DNA of 64,000 nt, taken from Kutzneria viridogrisea (lineage in GTDB: Bacteria; Actinomycetota; Actinomycetes; Mycobacteriales; Pseudonocardiaceae). Location: NCBI GenBank assembly GCA_014138725.1, contig JACJID010000001.1, forward strand, positions 744,001-808,000, read 5' to 3'. The translations under genes were made by a program, and so were the position numbers. Positions 15,948-24,030 of this stretch are shown here, one piece after another. Every line of letters starts with the position of its first letter. Position 1 is the first letter of the stretch. Below the pieces are notes generated by a model that worked only from the letters and a program-made list of their open reading frames with translations, did not search any database and had not been told where the DNA came from.

Positions 15948-17183
15948 TCAGCTGGCGGGCTCGTCGAGCATGCCCGGACCGAACACCTCATACCGGATCC
16001 GTTCGGCAGGCAGCCCACGCCTCAGCAAGCCGTCGCGGACGTGCCGCATGAACGGCAGCGGCCCGCACAGATAGGCAGTTGCCCGCTCCGGCAAGGGAAT
16101 CGCGTCGACCTCGAGCAGGCCGGTGCGCGCCGGGCCGTCGGCGCCGGTCTCGTACCAGGTCTGCTGGCGGAAGCTGCGCAGCGCACCCGTCAGGTGGGCC
16201 ACCTCGGCCCGCAACGCGTGCCGCTGCGGTGACCGGTCGGCGTGTGCGGCGACCACCTCGCGGGTGGGCTGGCTACGGGCGATCTGGTCGAGCATTGACA
16301 CCATCGGGGTGATGCCGATCCCGGCGCTGACCAGCACCACCGGGTCATCACCGCCAACCAGGGTGTTCTCGCCCGCCGGCGGGCCCAGCAGCACGACATC
16401 GTCGTTGTCCACCCGTTCGTGCAGCCAGGTGGACACAGCACCGCTCGGCGCGTTGCCGGTGCCGCGGACCCGGCGGACGGTAACGCGCAGCGCGCCGCGA
16501 CCGGGTCCCTGTGACAGCGAGTACTGGCGGATCTGCCGTCGGCCGCCGGGCAGGTCGACCGCGAGGGAAATGTACTGGCCCGGCAGGAAGTCGGGTACCG
16601 TGCCGCCGTCATCGGGAACGAAGGTGAACGACACGGCGTCGACGGCCTCGTCCTGGCGCTTGGTCACCCGCCAGCGCCGCCACACCCCAGAAGAATCCAC
16701 CCCGCTGCGCTCGTACAGGCGCGCCTCGGCGGCGATCAGCTGACAGGCCAGCAGCCAGTACGCTTCCTGCCACGCGGCGACGACCTCGTGGGTCACCGCA
16801 GCGCCAAGCACCTTGCGCACGGCGTTGAGCAGGTAGTGCCCCACCAGTGGGTACTGCTCGGCCCGGATGCCCAAGGACACGTGCTTGTGCGAGATGCGCT
16901 GGCAGAACGGGGCGAACTCGGAACTGCTCTGATCGAGCAGGCTCTCGGCGAACCTGACCACTGCCGAGGCCAGCGCGAGCCGTTGCCGGCCACTGGCCTG
17001 GTTACCCTGGTTGAACACGTCCAGTAGCTCGGGATGGGCGGCGAACATCGAGGAGTAGAACTCCGTGGTGATCTCCACGGCGTGCTCCCGGACCGCGGGC
17101 AGCGTCGAGCGCAGCACCTTCGCCGAGGCGGCTGACAGCGCAGGGTTCTCCCTGGCAGGGGGGAGGGGAATGGTTGTGCTCAC
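15948..17183 (-). CDS. hmp: Flavohaemoprotein (nitric oxide dioxygenase)
   Basis: A 411-residue protein with a globin domain (about 1-150) fused to a ferredoxin-NADP reductase-like domain. It oxidises NO to nitrate with O2 and NAD(P)H in the cytoplasm. The distal-pocket Tyr lies in ITTEFYSSMF (about Y43), the E7 Gln in NQGNQASG, and the proximal His in RISHKHVSLGI. The FAD-binding RQYSLS and the nicotinamide-binding SAGIGITPMVSML are present, with LCGPLPFMR near the end. GTG 17183 is chosen because GAAGGG lies 5 nt upstream; an ATG at 17228 would add an unconserved 15 residues. NsrR-type or other control was not identified. Confidence 0.92.
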   Translation of the reverse strand: MSTTIPLPPARENPALSAASAKVLRSTLPAVREHAVEITTEFYSSMFAAHPELLDVFNQGNQASGRQRLALASAVVRFAESLLDQSSSEFAPFCQRISHKHVSLGIRAEQYPLVGHYLLNAVRKVLGAAVTHEVVAAWQEAYWLLACQLIAAEARLYERSGVDSSGVWRRWRVTKRQDEAVDAVSFTFVPDDGGTVPDFLPGQYISLAVDLPGGRRQIRQYSLSQGPGRGALRVTVRRVRGTGNAPSGAVSTWLHERVDNDDVVLLGPPAGENTLVGGDDPVVLVSAGIGITPMVSMLDQIARSQPTREVVAAHADRSPQRHALRAEVAHLTGALRSFRQQTWYETGADGPARTGLLEVDAIPLPERATAYLCGPLPFMRHVRDGLLRRGLPAERIRYEVFGPGMLDEPAS

Positions 17184-17224
17184 GCCCTTCAGCTTCGGCC
17201 CCGCCGCCCATCGCGACCAGGGGA

Positions 17225-17374
17225 TCATGGCGGCACGGGTCCAGGACCTACGTCCCGGCCCGGCAGGACACCAGACCAGTCGACGGCACCCCGCCCCGGA
17301 TCGCCACAGGGCGGCTGGCCTGCCCGATCTCGGACGAGGCGGAGTTCGGTGACGCGGTGGACCTCGGTGCTCAT
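17225..17374 (-). CDS. Possible small ORF coupled to the secreted-protein gene
   Basis: A 49-codon frame begins with ATG 17374, whose ATGA overlaps the stop of the gene upstream, and ends at 17225, before the flavohaemoprotein. The predicted peptide begins MSTEVHRVTELRLVRDRAG. Codon bias is not clearly coding, and no family is recognised. The stop/start overlap is the only positive sign. Confidence 0.25.
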   Translation of the reverse strand: MSTEVHRVTELRLVRDRAGQPPCGDPGRGAVDWSGVLPGRDVGPGPVPP

Positions 17375-17940
17375 CCGATTCGCAGGGTCGCGCCGGTCAT
17401 AGTCGTGTAGAGCGGGTCTTCGGTGAACTCCGGGCCGGTCTCCTCGCCCACGTACAGGTCGATGTGCTTCGGGCCGCCCAGCCCGGGGGTGAAGGCGTCG
17501 GTGATGGTCCACGTGGCCGCGCTCAGCCGGGCGCACACGGCCGCGGTGGCGCCCCGGCCGCACCTGGTGAGCCGGACCCGTGTCCCCTGGGGGAGGTCGT
17601 CGGCCGCCGCGCTGCGGAACGGCCGCAGCACGTTGCCGTTGGCGTCCCGCGGTGCGCTGTCCAGCCAGAACCCGTTGTCCGAGGACCAGTTCAGGTACTG
17701 GCCGTCCGCGGTGCGCCCGGTGCCCTCGTCCTGCACGGCGTCCACGAAGTCGGCCGGGAAGCTGCTCAGGCCGTCCAGCGGTCGTGGCGGTCCGTGGTGG
17801 TACGCGGCAACGGCCGTGTAGTACACGGTGACCAGCCAGCCGCCGGACTCGTTGGCCGCCGCACAGACCGTCACGAGCAGGATCGCGGCGAGCAGGAGTT
17901 GGGGTGGCCTCGTGCGCCAGCCCGCCCCGGACCGCCTCAT
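17371..17940 (-). CDS. Secreted protein of unknown function
   Basis: A 189-residue protein. A twin-basic start and hydrophobic segment (about residues 15-32, LLLAAILLVTVCAAA) form a signal peptide or anchor. The mature part carries YYTAVAAYHHG, FVDAVQDEGTGRTADGQYLNW, FWLDSAPRDANGN and HIDLYVGEETGPEF. I know this pattern from secreted actinomycete proteins, some of which are assigned a 3D (Asp-box, double-psi-barrel-like) fold, but no catalytic role is established. Two cysteines in RLTRCGRGATAAVCAR could form a disulfide. Its start abuts the decapitated glycosyltransferase on the other strand, so this gene or its insertion may have removed that gene's 5' half. Confidence 0.65.
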   Translation of the reverse strand: MRRSGAGWRTRPPQLLLAAILLVTVCAAANESGGWLVTVYYTAVAAYHHGPPRPLDGLSSFPADFVDAVQDEGTGRTADGQYLNWSSDNGFWLDSAPRDANGNVLRPFRSAAADDLPQGTRVRLTRCGRGATAAVCARLSAATWTITDAFTPGLGGPKHIDLYVGEETGPEFTEDPLYTTMTGATLRIG

Positions 17941-17996
17941 CCGGCAGCCACCGCGGCGGCCGTGGTGAAGGCGTAGCCCATGCCCCGCAGACCGGT

Positions 17997-18752
17997 GACG
18001 AGCTGCTGGGCAGCGTGGACCTGGGCGGCAACGGCCAGTTCGTCCGGCTCACCGACCTGATGCGGTTCGGCGACAGCCCGTGGTCCTGCTGCCTGGTCGA
18101 GGACCTGGGACTGCGCCTGCACCTGGCCGGGGCGCGGGTCCGGTACGCGACCAACGCCGTGATCACCCAACAGGCGGTCGTCGACCCGAGTCGGCTGGGG
18201 CGCCAACGAACCCGTTGGGGCCAAGGGAACCTGCAGTGCCTGCGTTACCTGCCGCGACTGGTCCGGTCGGCCAACGTGCGGGTGCCTGCGCTGCTCGACT
18301 TCGCGTACTACCTGCTCGCGCCCTGGCTGGTGGTGCCGCTCGCGGTGCTGGTCGCCGTGCTGCTCGGCACCACTGTGGACGGTTGGTTGACCGGGAACAC
18401 CTTTGGTGGCCGGGTTTCCAGCTGGTCCGACTCGCCGATGGCGGTGGCACTGTGGTTGACCGCACTGATGTCGCCCGGGGTGTTGTGGGGTGTGGTGCAC
18501 CGGTTCCGGTTGCGTGACGAGCCGCTGTGGCGAACCGTGCTGGTCGGCCTGGTGTACCCCGGGTTGCTGTTGCTGGGGGCGCTGGCCTCGGCGAAGGCGC
18601 TGGGGCGGCACCTGGCCTGGCGCGACTCGTGGAGCAAGACCGAGCGCCTCGCGGAGGATCAGGGCTGGAACCCAGCCCACCTCCCACGGGTTCGGCTGCC
18701 CGGATCGCAGCTGTGTCTTCGCTGTCGATGCCGGTCGAGCCGTGGTCGGTGA
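17997..18752 (+). pseudogene. C-terminal half of a membrane glycosyltransferase family 2 enzyme
   Basis: From about 17997 the plus strand encodes LLGSVDLGGNGQFVRL, CCLVEDLGLRLHLAGARVRY and then LGRQRTRWGQGN, that is, the ED and QxxRW acceptor-side motifs of processive GT2 enzymes. Four to five membrane helices follow. The N-terminal half with the UDP-sugar DxD motifs is absent: the sequence upstream of 17997 belongs to the divergent secreted-protein gene. Some 200-250 residues are missing and no start codon with a ribosome site precedes the similarity, so this is a decapitated gene. The remaining frame is open to 18752, suggesting a fairly recent loss. Confidence 0.78.
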
Positions 18753-19119
18753 ACACCGAGCGCCGGTTCCTGTGCTCGCCGCCCTCCGGCAGGGGGCCTG
18801 TGCACAGGCGGGGGTGGCCACGGCGCCCAGTCGGCCCCGTAGGGGCTTGATCTGGCTACAACGGCTGCCTGGTGACCGGAACCGGTCCCCTGACAGGAGA
18901 CGGCTCCGCGCCAGACGTGCCCTCTTTGGGTTCGCGATGAGCTTCACTGACTCCCTACTCGTCGGCGTACGGCGCTCGTGCTGCTGGACTCGGTGGATTG
19001 CCGGCTCATCGCAGAAGAGGGTGTAGTCGGGGTCTGTCGGTTTCGAGGTTGCCTGCACGGATTTTCATGCTCGGCTGCACTCCTGTCCGGGCGCGGCGAG
19101 ACGTGCGCCGGGGAACGAG
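18753..19119. other. Gene-free stretch with a possible ISL3-type end near 18995-19040
   Basis: No gene is recognised in 367 bases. On the minus strand near 19032 the sequence translates as DPDYTLFCDEPA, next to CGGCTCATCGCAGAAGAG on the plus strand (from about 19001). This resembles the end of the ISL3-like element at 20890-20930, which reads DHTLVCEEPDY with CTGCGAAGAGCC. It may be a scrap of a second copy in the opposite orientation. Confidence 0.35.
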
Positions 19120-19578
19120 CTATGCACCGTCGTTGCCATCGCGCAGGGAATGGATCATGCTCTGTAGGATCCGGAACGCGCCTGCCTGCTCGGTCTCGGT
19201 CATGCCGGCCAGCATTCTGACCTCGACGGACCGGACCGCTACGGTCGCCTTCTCCAGGCTCCGTCGGCCGCGAGGCGTGAGCCGCGTGGGAAGAACCTTC
19301 CCGACGGGTGCCTCCGCAGGCCTGGTCACGTGGCCCTCTCGTTCCAGGGCCTGGAGCAGGACGTTCATCGTCTGCCGTGTCACGAACGCGCCCCGCGCGA
19401 GCTCGGAGTTCGACAAGCCCGGTCGTTGCGCCAGCAGCTCGAGGCAGGAGTAGTGCGTCACGCTCATCCCGAGCGGCCGCAGCACCTCCTCCATGGCTGC
19501 GCGCAGGACGCTCGACGCCTCTTTCAGCAGGTAGCCCAGTGACGTCTTCAGGTCGACGCCGACACCGTCTTGACTCAT
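19120..19578 (-). CDS. MarR-family regulator
   Basis: A 152-residue winged-helix regulator. The recognition region is LLAQRPGLSNSELARGAFVTRQTMNVLLQALE and the wing follows (APVGKVLPTRLTPRG). ATG 19578 overlaps the first of two palindromic operators that separate it from a divergent VOC-family gene, so it very likely represses both. MarR/VOC pairs typically respond to phenolic or thiol-reactive compounds; the effector here is unknown. The open frame upstream of ATG 19578 is antisense to the VOC gene and is not coding. Confidence 0.87.
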   Translation of the reverse strand: MSQDGVGVDLKTSLGYLLKEASSVLRAAMEEVLRPLGMSVTHYSCLELLAQRPGLSNSELARGAFVTRQTMNVLLQALEREGHVTRPAEAPVGKVLPTRLTPRGRRSLEKATVAVRSVEVRMLAGMTETEQAGAFRILQSMIHSLRDGNDGA

Positions 19579-19621
19579 GTCAGAATTCTGACATAGGTTG
19601 ACCCGTGTCAGAAGACTGACA
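19578..19621. promoter_or_regulatory. Twin MarR operators
   Basis: TGTCAGAATTCTGACA (19578-19593) is a perfect 16-bp palindrome. TGTCAGAAGACTGACA (19606-19621) repeats the same 6-bp arms 28 bp further on. The first covers the marR start codon; the second lies just upstream of the VOC ribosome site. Confidence 0.8.
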
Positions 19622-19641
19622 TGAAAAGAAGGAGCATCATC

Positions 19642-20010
19642 ATGCCCGCCACCGGCCCCGACTTCATCTCGCTCCAAGCCCGCGACCTCGACGCTTCGCG
19701 GGCGTTCTACGAGCACTACCTCGGCCTCGTCCGCTCGCAGGCCGGACCTCCGCACGCCGTCGTGTTCGAGACGAAGCCGATCGCGTTCGCGCTCCGCGAC
19801 GTCGTTCCCGGCACCGACCTCGCATCCGTTGCCCAGCCCGGCATCGGTGCCGCGATCTGGCTCCACGCCACAGACGTCCAGGCCATTCACGATGCTCTGG
19901 TCGCCGACGGTCACACCATCGTCTCCGCACCGATCGACGGCCCCTTCGGTCGGACATTCACCTTCGCCGACCCCGACGGCTACCAGGTCACTCTCCACGA
20001 CCGCGCCTGA
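19642..20010 (+). CDS. VOC-family (glyoxalase/bleomycin-resistance fold) protein
   Basis: A 122-residue single-domain protein with the paired beta-alpha-beta-beta-beta units of the vicinal-oxygen-chelate fold: FISLQARDLDASRAFYEHYLG at the start and GRTFTFADPDGYQVTLHDRA at the end. Family members are metal-dependent lyases, dioxygenases, or drug-binding resistance proteins. ATG 19642 is chosen because GAAGGAG lies 8 nt upstream; an earlier ATG at 19621 sits inside the operator. Divergence from marR with operators on both promoters suggests an inducible detoxification gene. Confidence 0.85.
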   Translation: MPATGPDFISLQARDLDASRAFYEHYLGLVRSQAGPPHAVVFETKPIAFALRDVVPGTDLASVAQPGIGAAIWLHATDVQAIHDALVADGHTIVSAPIDGPFGRTFTFADPDGYQVTLHDRA

Positions 20011-20115
20011 TAGGCCAAGCGCCACCGGACGATCACCGGCCCCCGCAGACCGCGGTTGCGCCCGAGACTCGAGAATCCGGGCGACGTTTGCTTACCCCGG
20101 GGTGATCACCTGTCC

Positions 20116-20930
20116 GGCTCTTCACACTTGGGGTGGACGGAGTGTGACGTCGGGCCGGGCGGTCGTGGTTCAGTGACGGCACCGGGCCGGCGCGGCTGCT
20201 GGACAGGGTCGAGGGCCGTTCCAAGCAGGGGGTCAGGACCTGGCTGGCCGAACGACCCACGGCTTGGCGTGACAGGGTCGAGGTCGTTGCGGTGGACGGG
20301 TTTACCGGCTTCAAGACCGCCACCGCCGAAGAGCTCCCTGACGCGGTCGCGGTTATGGACCCCTTCCACGTCGTGCGGCTGGCCGGTGAGGCGCTCGACC
20401 AGTGCTGGCGCCGGATCCAGCAGGGCATCCATGGCCACCGCGGCCGCAAGGACGACCCGCTCCACCGGGCACGGCGGACCCGGCACACCGGCGCCGACCT
20501 ACTCACCGACAAGCACAAGGACCGCCCCGCCGACCTGTTCGACGCCGAGAGCCACGGCGACACGCACGTCGAAGTCGAGGCGACCTGGGGGATCCACCAA
20601 CAGATGATCGCCGCCTACCGCGAACCTGACCGCAAGCTTGGCAAGGAGGTGATGGAGAAGCTGATCGACTCCCTCAGCGCCGGCGTCCCGGCTGCCCTCA
20701 CCGAGCTCGTCACGCTCGGCCGGACACTGAACAAGTGCGCCGACGACGTGCTCGCCCACCTCGACCACCCCGGCACCAGCAATGGACCCACCGAAGCGAT
20801 CAACGGACGACTCGAACACCTACGCGGCTCCGCTCTCGGCTTCCGCAACCTCACCAACTACTCGCCAGATCCCTGCTCGAGACCGGCGGCTTCAGGCCGC
20901 GACCACACCCTCGTCTGCGAAGAGCCGGAT
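20116..20930 (+). mobile_element. Degenerate ISL3-family insertion sequence
   Basis: From about 20163 the plus strand encodes the C-terminal two thirds of an ISL3 transposase: FSDGTGPARLLDRVEGRSKQ, VVAVDGFTGFKTATAEELPD, AVMDPFHVVRLAGEALDQCW and GPTEAINGRLEHLRG. The N-terminal zinc-finger part is missing. After FRNLTNY the frame shifts: the expected LLARSLLETGGFRPR continues in another frame, so the gene is broken at both ends. CGGCTCTTCACAC at 20115-20127 and CTGCGAAGAGCCG at 20917-20929 look like the imperfect terminal repeats. The element ends 15 bp from the araC-type gene's stop codon. Confidence 0.82.
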
Positions 20931-20944
20931 TACCCGGAAGAGGT

Positions 20945-21991
20945 TTACCCCGGAGATCGTGTGCTCTTTTCGGTGCGCCATTGGCTGGGGCTGCAACCGA
21001 ATCGTTCCCGGAACCAGCGAGAGAAATTGCTCGACGAGGAGAAGGAGAGAAGAGCGGCAACCTCGGTCAGGGAGTAACGTCGGCTGCCCACCATCTGCTC
21101 GGCCAGTTCGGCCCGTACCGAGTTCAACACCGACGAGAACGTCTCGTTCTCGTCGGCGAGGTGCCGGTGGACGGTTCTACGGTCGACGCCGAGGCTACGG
21201 GCTATCTGCTCGACGGAGCATCGGCCGGTTGGCAGCAGAAGCTCGACGAGTCCCCGGACCCGATCCAGGGTCGTCGTTTCTTCTGGGAATCCGAGGGAGT
21301 CGAGGAACTGTCGGGCATAGGTGCGCAACTGTGGGTCCGACGTCTTGTTCGGTGTATCGAGATCGGTCTCGTAGAAAACGATCCCGTTGAATTCTCGCTC
21401 GAACGTGAGTGTGGGGCCGAAAAACTTTCGATGGGTGCTCGGGTCCGCCGGTGCCGGGTGTGTGAAGCAGACGGTGAGCGGCTGCCACCGGGTGCCGAGG
21501 AAGTCGCGCAACAGCCGGTGGAGTGTGCCCACCGCGAGCTCGCTCGCTTGCCTGGTTTCCGCGGGTTCGCCGAATTCGAAACCAATGCGCACGGTTGTCA
21601 GCCCGTTTGTGACTGACATGTGTATTCGCAGGGCCTCGTTGTACATGTTTCCGTGGCGGATCAACGTTCTGAGGGCGCCGCGGAGATCCGGCTCCTCGCG
21701 GATGACCAGGCTCAGGGGACCGAGGTTGGCCAATCGTCGACGTTCGGCCAGTTTCAGGCCGAAGTCCTGGCACCCGGATGTCACCGCCGACCGCTCGAGG
21801 AGCCTGGCGATCGCCACGGCGGGAATCCAGCGATCCGGAAGGACCAGGCTGGCAGGGTCGAGGCCGACTCCTCTCATCAGTCGTGCGGGGTCGATGCCGA
21901 CCGATTGACTGACCTCGACGTAGCTGTTCAACGCGGCGTAGCGGGCGAGGGCTTTCATGACCATGTCCCGGATTGAATATTCTGCTGTCAC
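20945..21991 (-). CDS. AraC-family regulator with N-terminal arabinose-binding-like domain
   Basis: A 348-residue regulator. Residues 1-200 resemble the OruR/ArgR-type sensing domain (SVGIDPARLMRGVGLDPASL near the start, then LGPLSLVIREEPDLRGALRTL). The C-terminal AraC domain has two HTHs: CSVEQIARSLGVDRRTVHRHL and YSLTEVAALLSFSSSSNFSRWF. GTG 21991 is listed; ATG 21961 or 21955 is possible. It is divergent, over 91 bp, from the qor-tauD-BKACE-MFS operon and is the obvious candidate activator. Its 3' end is nearly touched by the degenerate ISL3 element. Confidence 0.87.
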   Translation of the reverse strand: MTAEYSIRDMVMKALARYAALNSYVEVSQSVGIDPARLMRGVGLDPASLVLPDRWIPAVAIARLLERSAVTSGCQDFGLKLAERRRLANLGPLSLVIREEPDLRGALRTLIRHGNMYNEALRIHMSVTNGLTTVRIGFEFGEPAETRQASELAVGTLHRLLRDFLGTRWQPLTVCFTHPAPADPSTHRKFFGPTLTFEREFNGIVFYETDLDTPNKTSDPQLRTYARQFLDSLGFPEETTTLDRVRGLVELLLPTGRCSVEQIARSLGVDRRTVHRHLADENETFSSVLNSVRAELAEQMVGSRRYSLTEVAALLSFSSSSNFSRWFRERFGCSPSQWRTEKSTRSPG

Positions 21992-22082
21992 CTCAGGATA
22001 AGCATCGGAGGTCGACGCTGCCTACTGTCTGTGCTGTACGTGGCTGATAAGCGTCACCCGAGGAAGATCCGAGGAGAACGCC

Positions 22083-23057
22083 GTGGCAAACGCGGTTCGC
22101 TGCTACGAGACCGGTGGCCCGGAGGTCATGCGGTGGGAAGCCGTCGAGGTCGGCGAACCAGGTCCGGGCCAGGTCCGGGTCCGCCACGAGGCGGTCGGGC
22201 TGAACTTCGCCGACACGTACTTCCGCTCCGGTCTCTACCCGGTCGAGTTGCCCGCGGGCATGGGCGTGGCAGCGGCCGGCGTGGTCGAGGCCGTGGGACC
22301 AGGGGTGACGCATGTGCGGGAGGGCGATCGCGTCACCTACACCGGCAGCCCACTCGGGGCGTACAGCACCGAGCGCGTGATGCCCGCCGCGCCATTGATC
22401 GCGCTACCGGACGCGATCGCGTTCGACACCGCCGCCGCGATGACCATGCGCGGTCTCACCGCGGCATACCTGCTCCGCCGGATCCACCCGCTGAAGCTGG
22501 GGGACACCGTTCTGCTGCACGCGGCCGCTGGCGGCGTCGGCCTGATTTTCACGCAGTGGGCGAAACTCCTGGGTATCACGGTGATCGGCACGGTGTCGAC
22601 GGAGGAGAAGGCCGAGATAGCGCGTGCCCACGGGTGCGACCACGTGGTGATCTATCCACGCGAGGACGTGGCCGGACGGGTCCGGGAACTCACCGGTGGT
22701 GCCGGTGTGCCGGTCGTGTTCGACAGCATCGGCCGGTCAACCTTCTCGGCTTCCCTCGACTCTCTTGCCCGGCGCGGGCTGCTGGTGTGCTTCGGGACCG
22801 CGTCGGGGCTCGTCCCGCCGATCGACGCCATGCAGCTCGCCGTCAAGGGCTCGCTGTTCGTCACCCGCCCGGCCCTCGCCGACTACATCGCCGACCCCGC
22901 GGAGCGCGCTGAACTGGCGGGAGAGCTCTTCGACCATGTCGGGTCGGGCCGGATCAAGATCGGCATCAATCAGCGTTATGCCCTGGCTGATGCTGTGCGG
23001 GCTCATCGCGACCTGGAGGCGGGCGCCAGCATCGGCTCCTCCGTCTTCTCGCTCTGA
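22083..23057 (+). CDS. qor: NADPH:quinone oxidoreductase (zinc-independent MDR family)
   Basis: A 324-residue medium-chain reductase. The GroES-like N-terminal domain includes VGLNFADTYFRSGLYP, and the Rossmann motif is HAAAGGVGLIFTQWAKLLG at about residues 143-161. The QOR signature is therefore present, and no zinc ligands are seen. It reduces quinones or conjugated carbonyls with NADPH. GTG 22083 follows GAGGAG at 8 nt. It is the first gene of an operon with a TauD-type dioxygenase 33 bp downstream. In this setting it probably reduces a pathway enone or quinone and is not a general detoxifier; that is inference. Confidence 0.9.
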   Translation: MANAVRCYETGGPEVMRWEAVEVGEPGPGQVRVRHEAVGLNFADTYFRSGLYPVELPAGMGVAAAGVVEAVGPGVTHVREGDRVTYTGSPLGAYSTERVMPAAPLIALPDAIAFDTAAAMTMRGLTAAYLLRRIHPLKLGDTVLLHAAAGGVGLIFTQWAKLLGITVIGTVSTEEKAEIARAHGCDHVVIYPREDVAGRVRELTGGAGVPVVFDSIGRSTFSASLDSLARRGLLVCFGTASGLVPPIDAMQLAVKGSLFVTRPALADYIADPAERAELAGELFDHVGSGRIKIGINQRYALADAVRAHRDLEAGASIGSSVFSL

Positions 23058-23090
23058 CCCGCCACACGGAACCCAACCCGGAGGATGGTC

Positions 23091-23990
23091 ATGACCAATA
23101 CCGCTGAGTCGGTGGACTCGATGCCCTTCAGGTCGTCAACGATCAGGTTCGAGCCGCTCACCTGCACTATCGGTGCCGAACTGTTCGGCGTGAACCTCGG
23201 CGAGGTCGCCCGGGACGACGTGCTGTTCGCCGAACTGAAGGCGCTGCTGCTCAAGTACAAGGTCCTGTTCCTGCGCGACCAGGACATCAGCCGCGCCGAA
23301 CACGTGGCATTCGCCCGGCGTTTCGGCGAGCTCGAAGACCACCCGGTGGCCAGCAGCGATCCGGATCATCCGGGCCTGGTCCGGATTTACAAGGATCTCG
23401 ACAGCCCCGCCGAGCACTACGAGAACGCCTATCACTGTGACGCCACCTGGCGGGAGAAGCCGCCGATGGGGTGTGTGCTGCGCTGTGTGGAGACGCCGAG
23501 GATCGGTGGCGACACCATCTGGGTGAACATGGTCGAGGCGTACGTGAAGCTGCCAGAGGACATCAAGGCACGGATCGAGGGGCTGCGCGCCAGCCACAGC
23601 ATCAGGGCCACATTCGGCGCGGCGCTGCCGACGGAACAACGCAACCGGTTGAAGGAATGCTTCCCCGACGCGGAGCACCCGGTCGTGCGCACCCACCCGG
23701 AAACCGGGGAAAAGGTCCTCTTCGTCAACGGGTACGCCACGCATCTAGTCAACTTCCACACCCCGAAGAACATCCGCTGTGGCATCGACTACGCCCCTGG
23801 CAGCAGTAACCTGCTCAACTACCTGATCAGTCAGGCTTCGATCCCGGAGTACCAGGTCCGCTGGCGGTGGACCCGCAACAGTGTCGCGATCTGGGACAAC
23901 AGGTCCACGCAGCACTACGCGGTCCAGGACTACTGGCCTGCGGTCCGCAAGATGGAGCGGGCCGGAATCATGGGTGACCGGCCGTTCTGA
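23091..23990 (+). CDS. TauD/TfdA-family Fe(II)/2-oxoglutarate dioxygenase
   Basis: A 299-residue dioxygenase. The iron-binding facial triad is visible as HCD (H115, D117 in AYHCDATWREKPP) and H275 in STQHYAVQDYW, with the 2-oxoglutarate-binding arginine in RKMERAGI. N-terminal FEPLTCTIGAELFGVNL is typical of TauD. The family hydroxylates next to a sulfonate, ether, sulfate or quaternary amine, releasing sulfite or an aldehyde. GGAGG lies 7 nt before ATG 23091; the ATG at 23085 overlaps it too closely. It is followed after 40 bp by a BKACE enzyme, so hydroxylation may produce a beta-keto acid precursor. Confidence 0.9.
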   Translation: MTNTAESVDSMPFRSSTIRFEPLTCTIGAELFGVNLGEVARDDVLFAELKALLLKYKVLFLRDQDISRAEHVAFARRFGELEDHPVASSDPDHPGLVRIYKDLDSPAEHYENAYHCDATWREKPPMGCVLRCVETPRIGGDTIWVNMVEAYVKLPEDIKARIEGLRASHSIRATFGAALPTEQRNRLKECFPDAEHPVVRTHPETGEKVLFVNGYATHLVNFHTPKNIRCGIDYAPGSSNLLNYLISQASIPEYQVRWRWTRNSVAIWDNRSTQHYAVQDYWPAVRKMERAGIMGDRPF

Positions 23991-24030
23991 CTCCTCCGGC
24001 TCAATCCTTTCCTCTCGATCGGAGAAAGCC

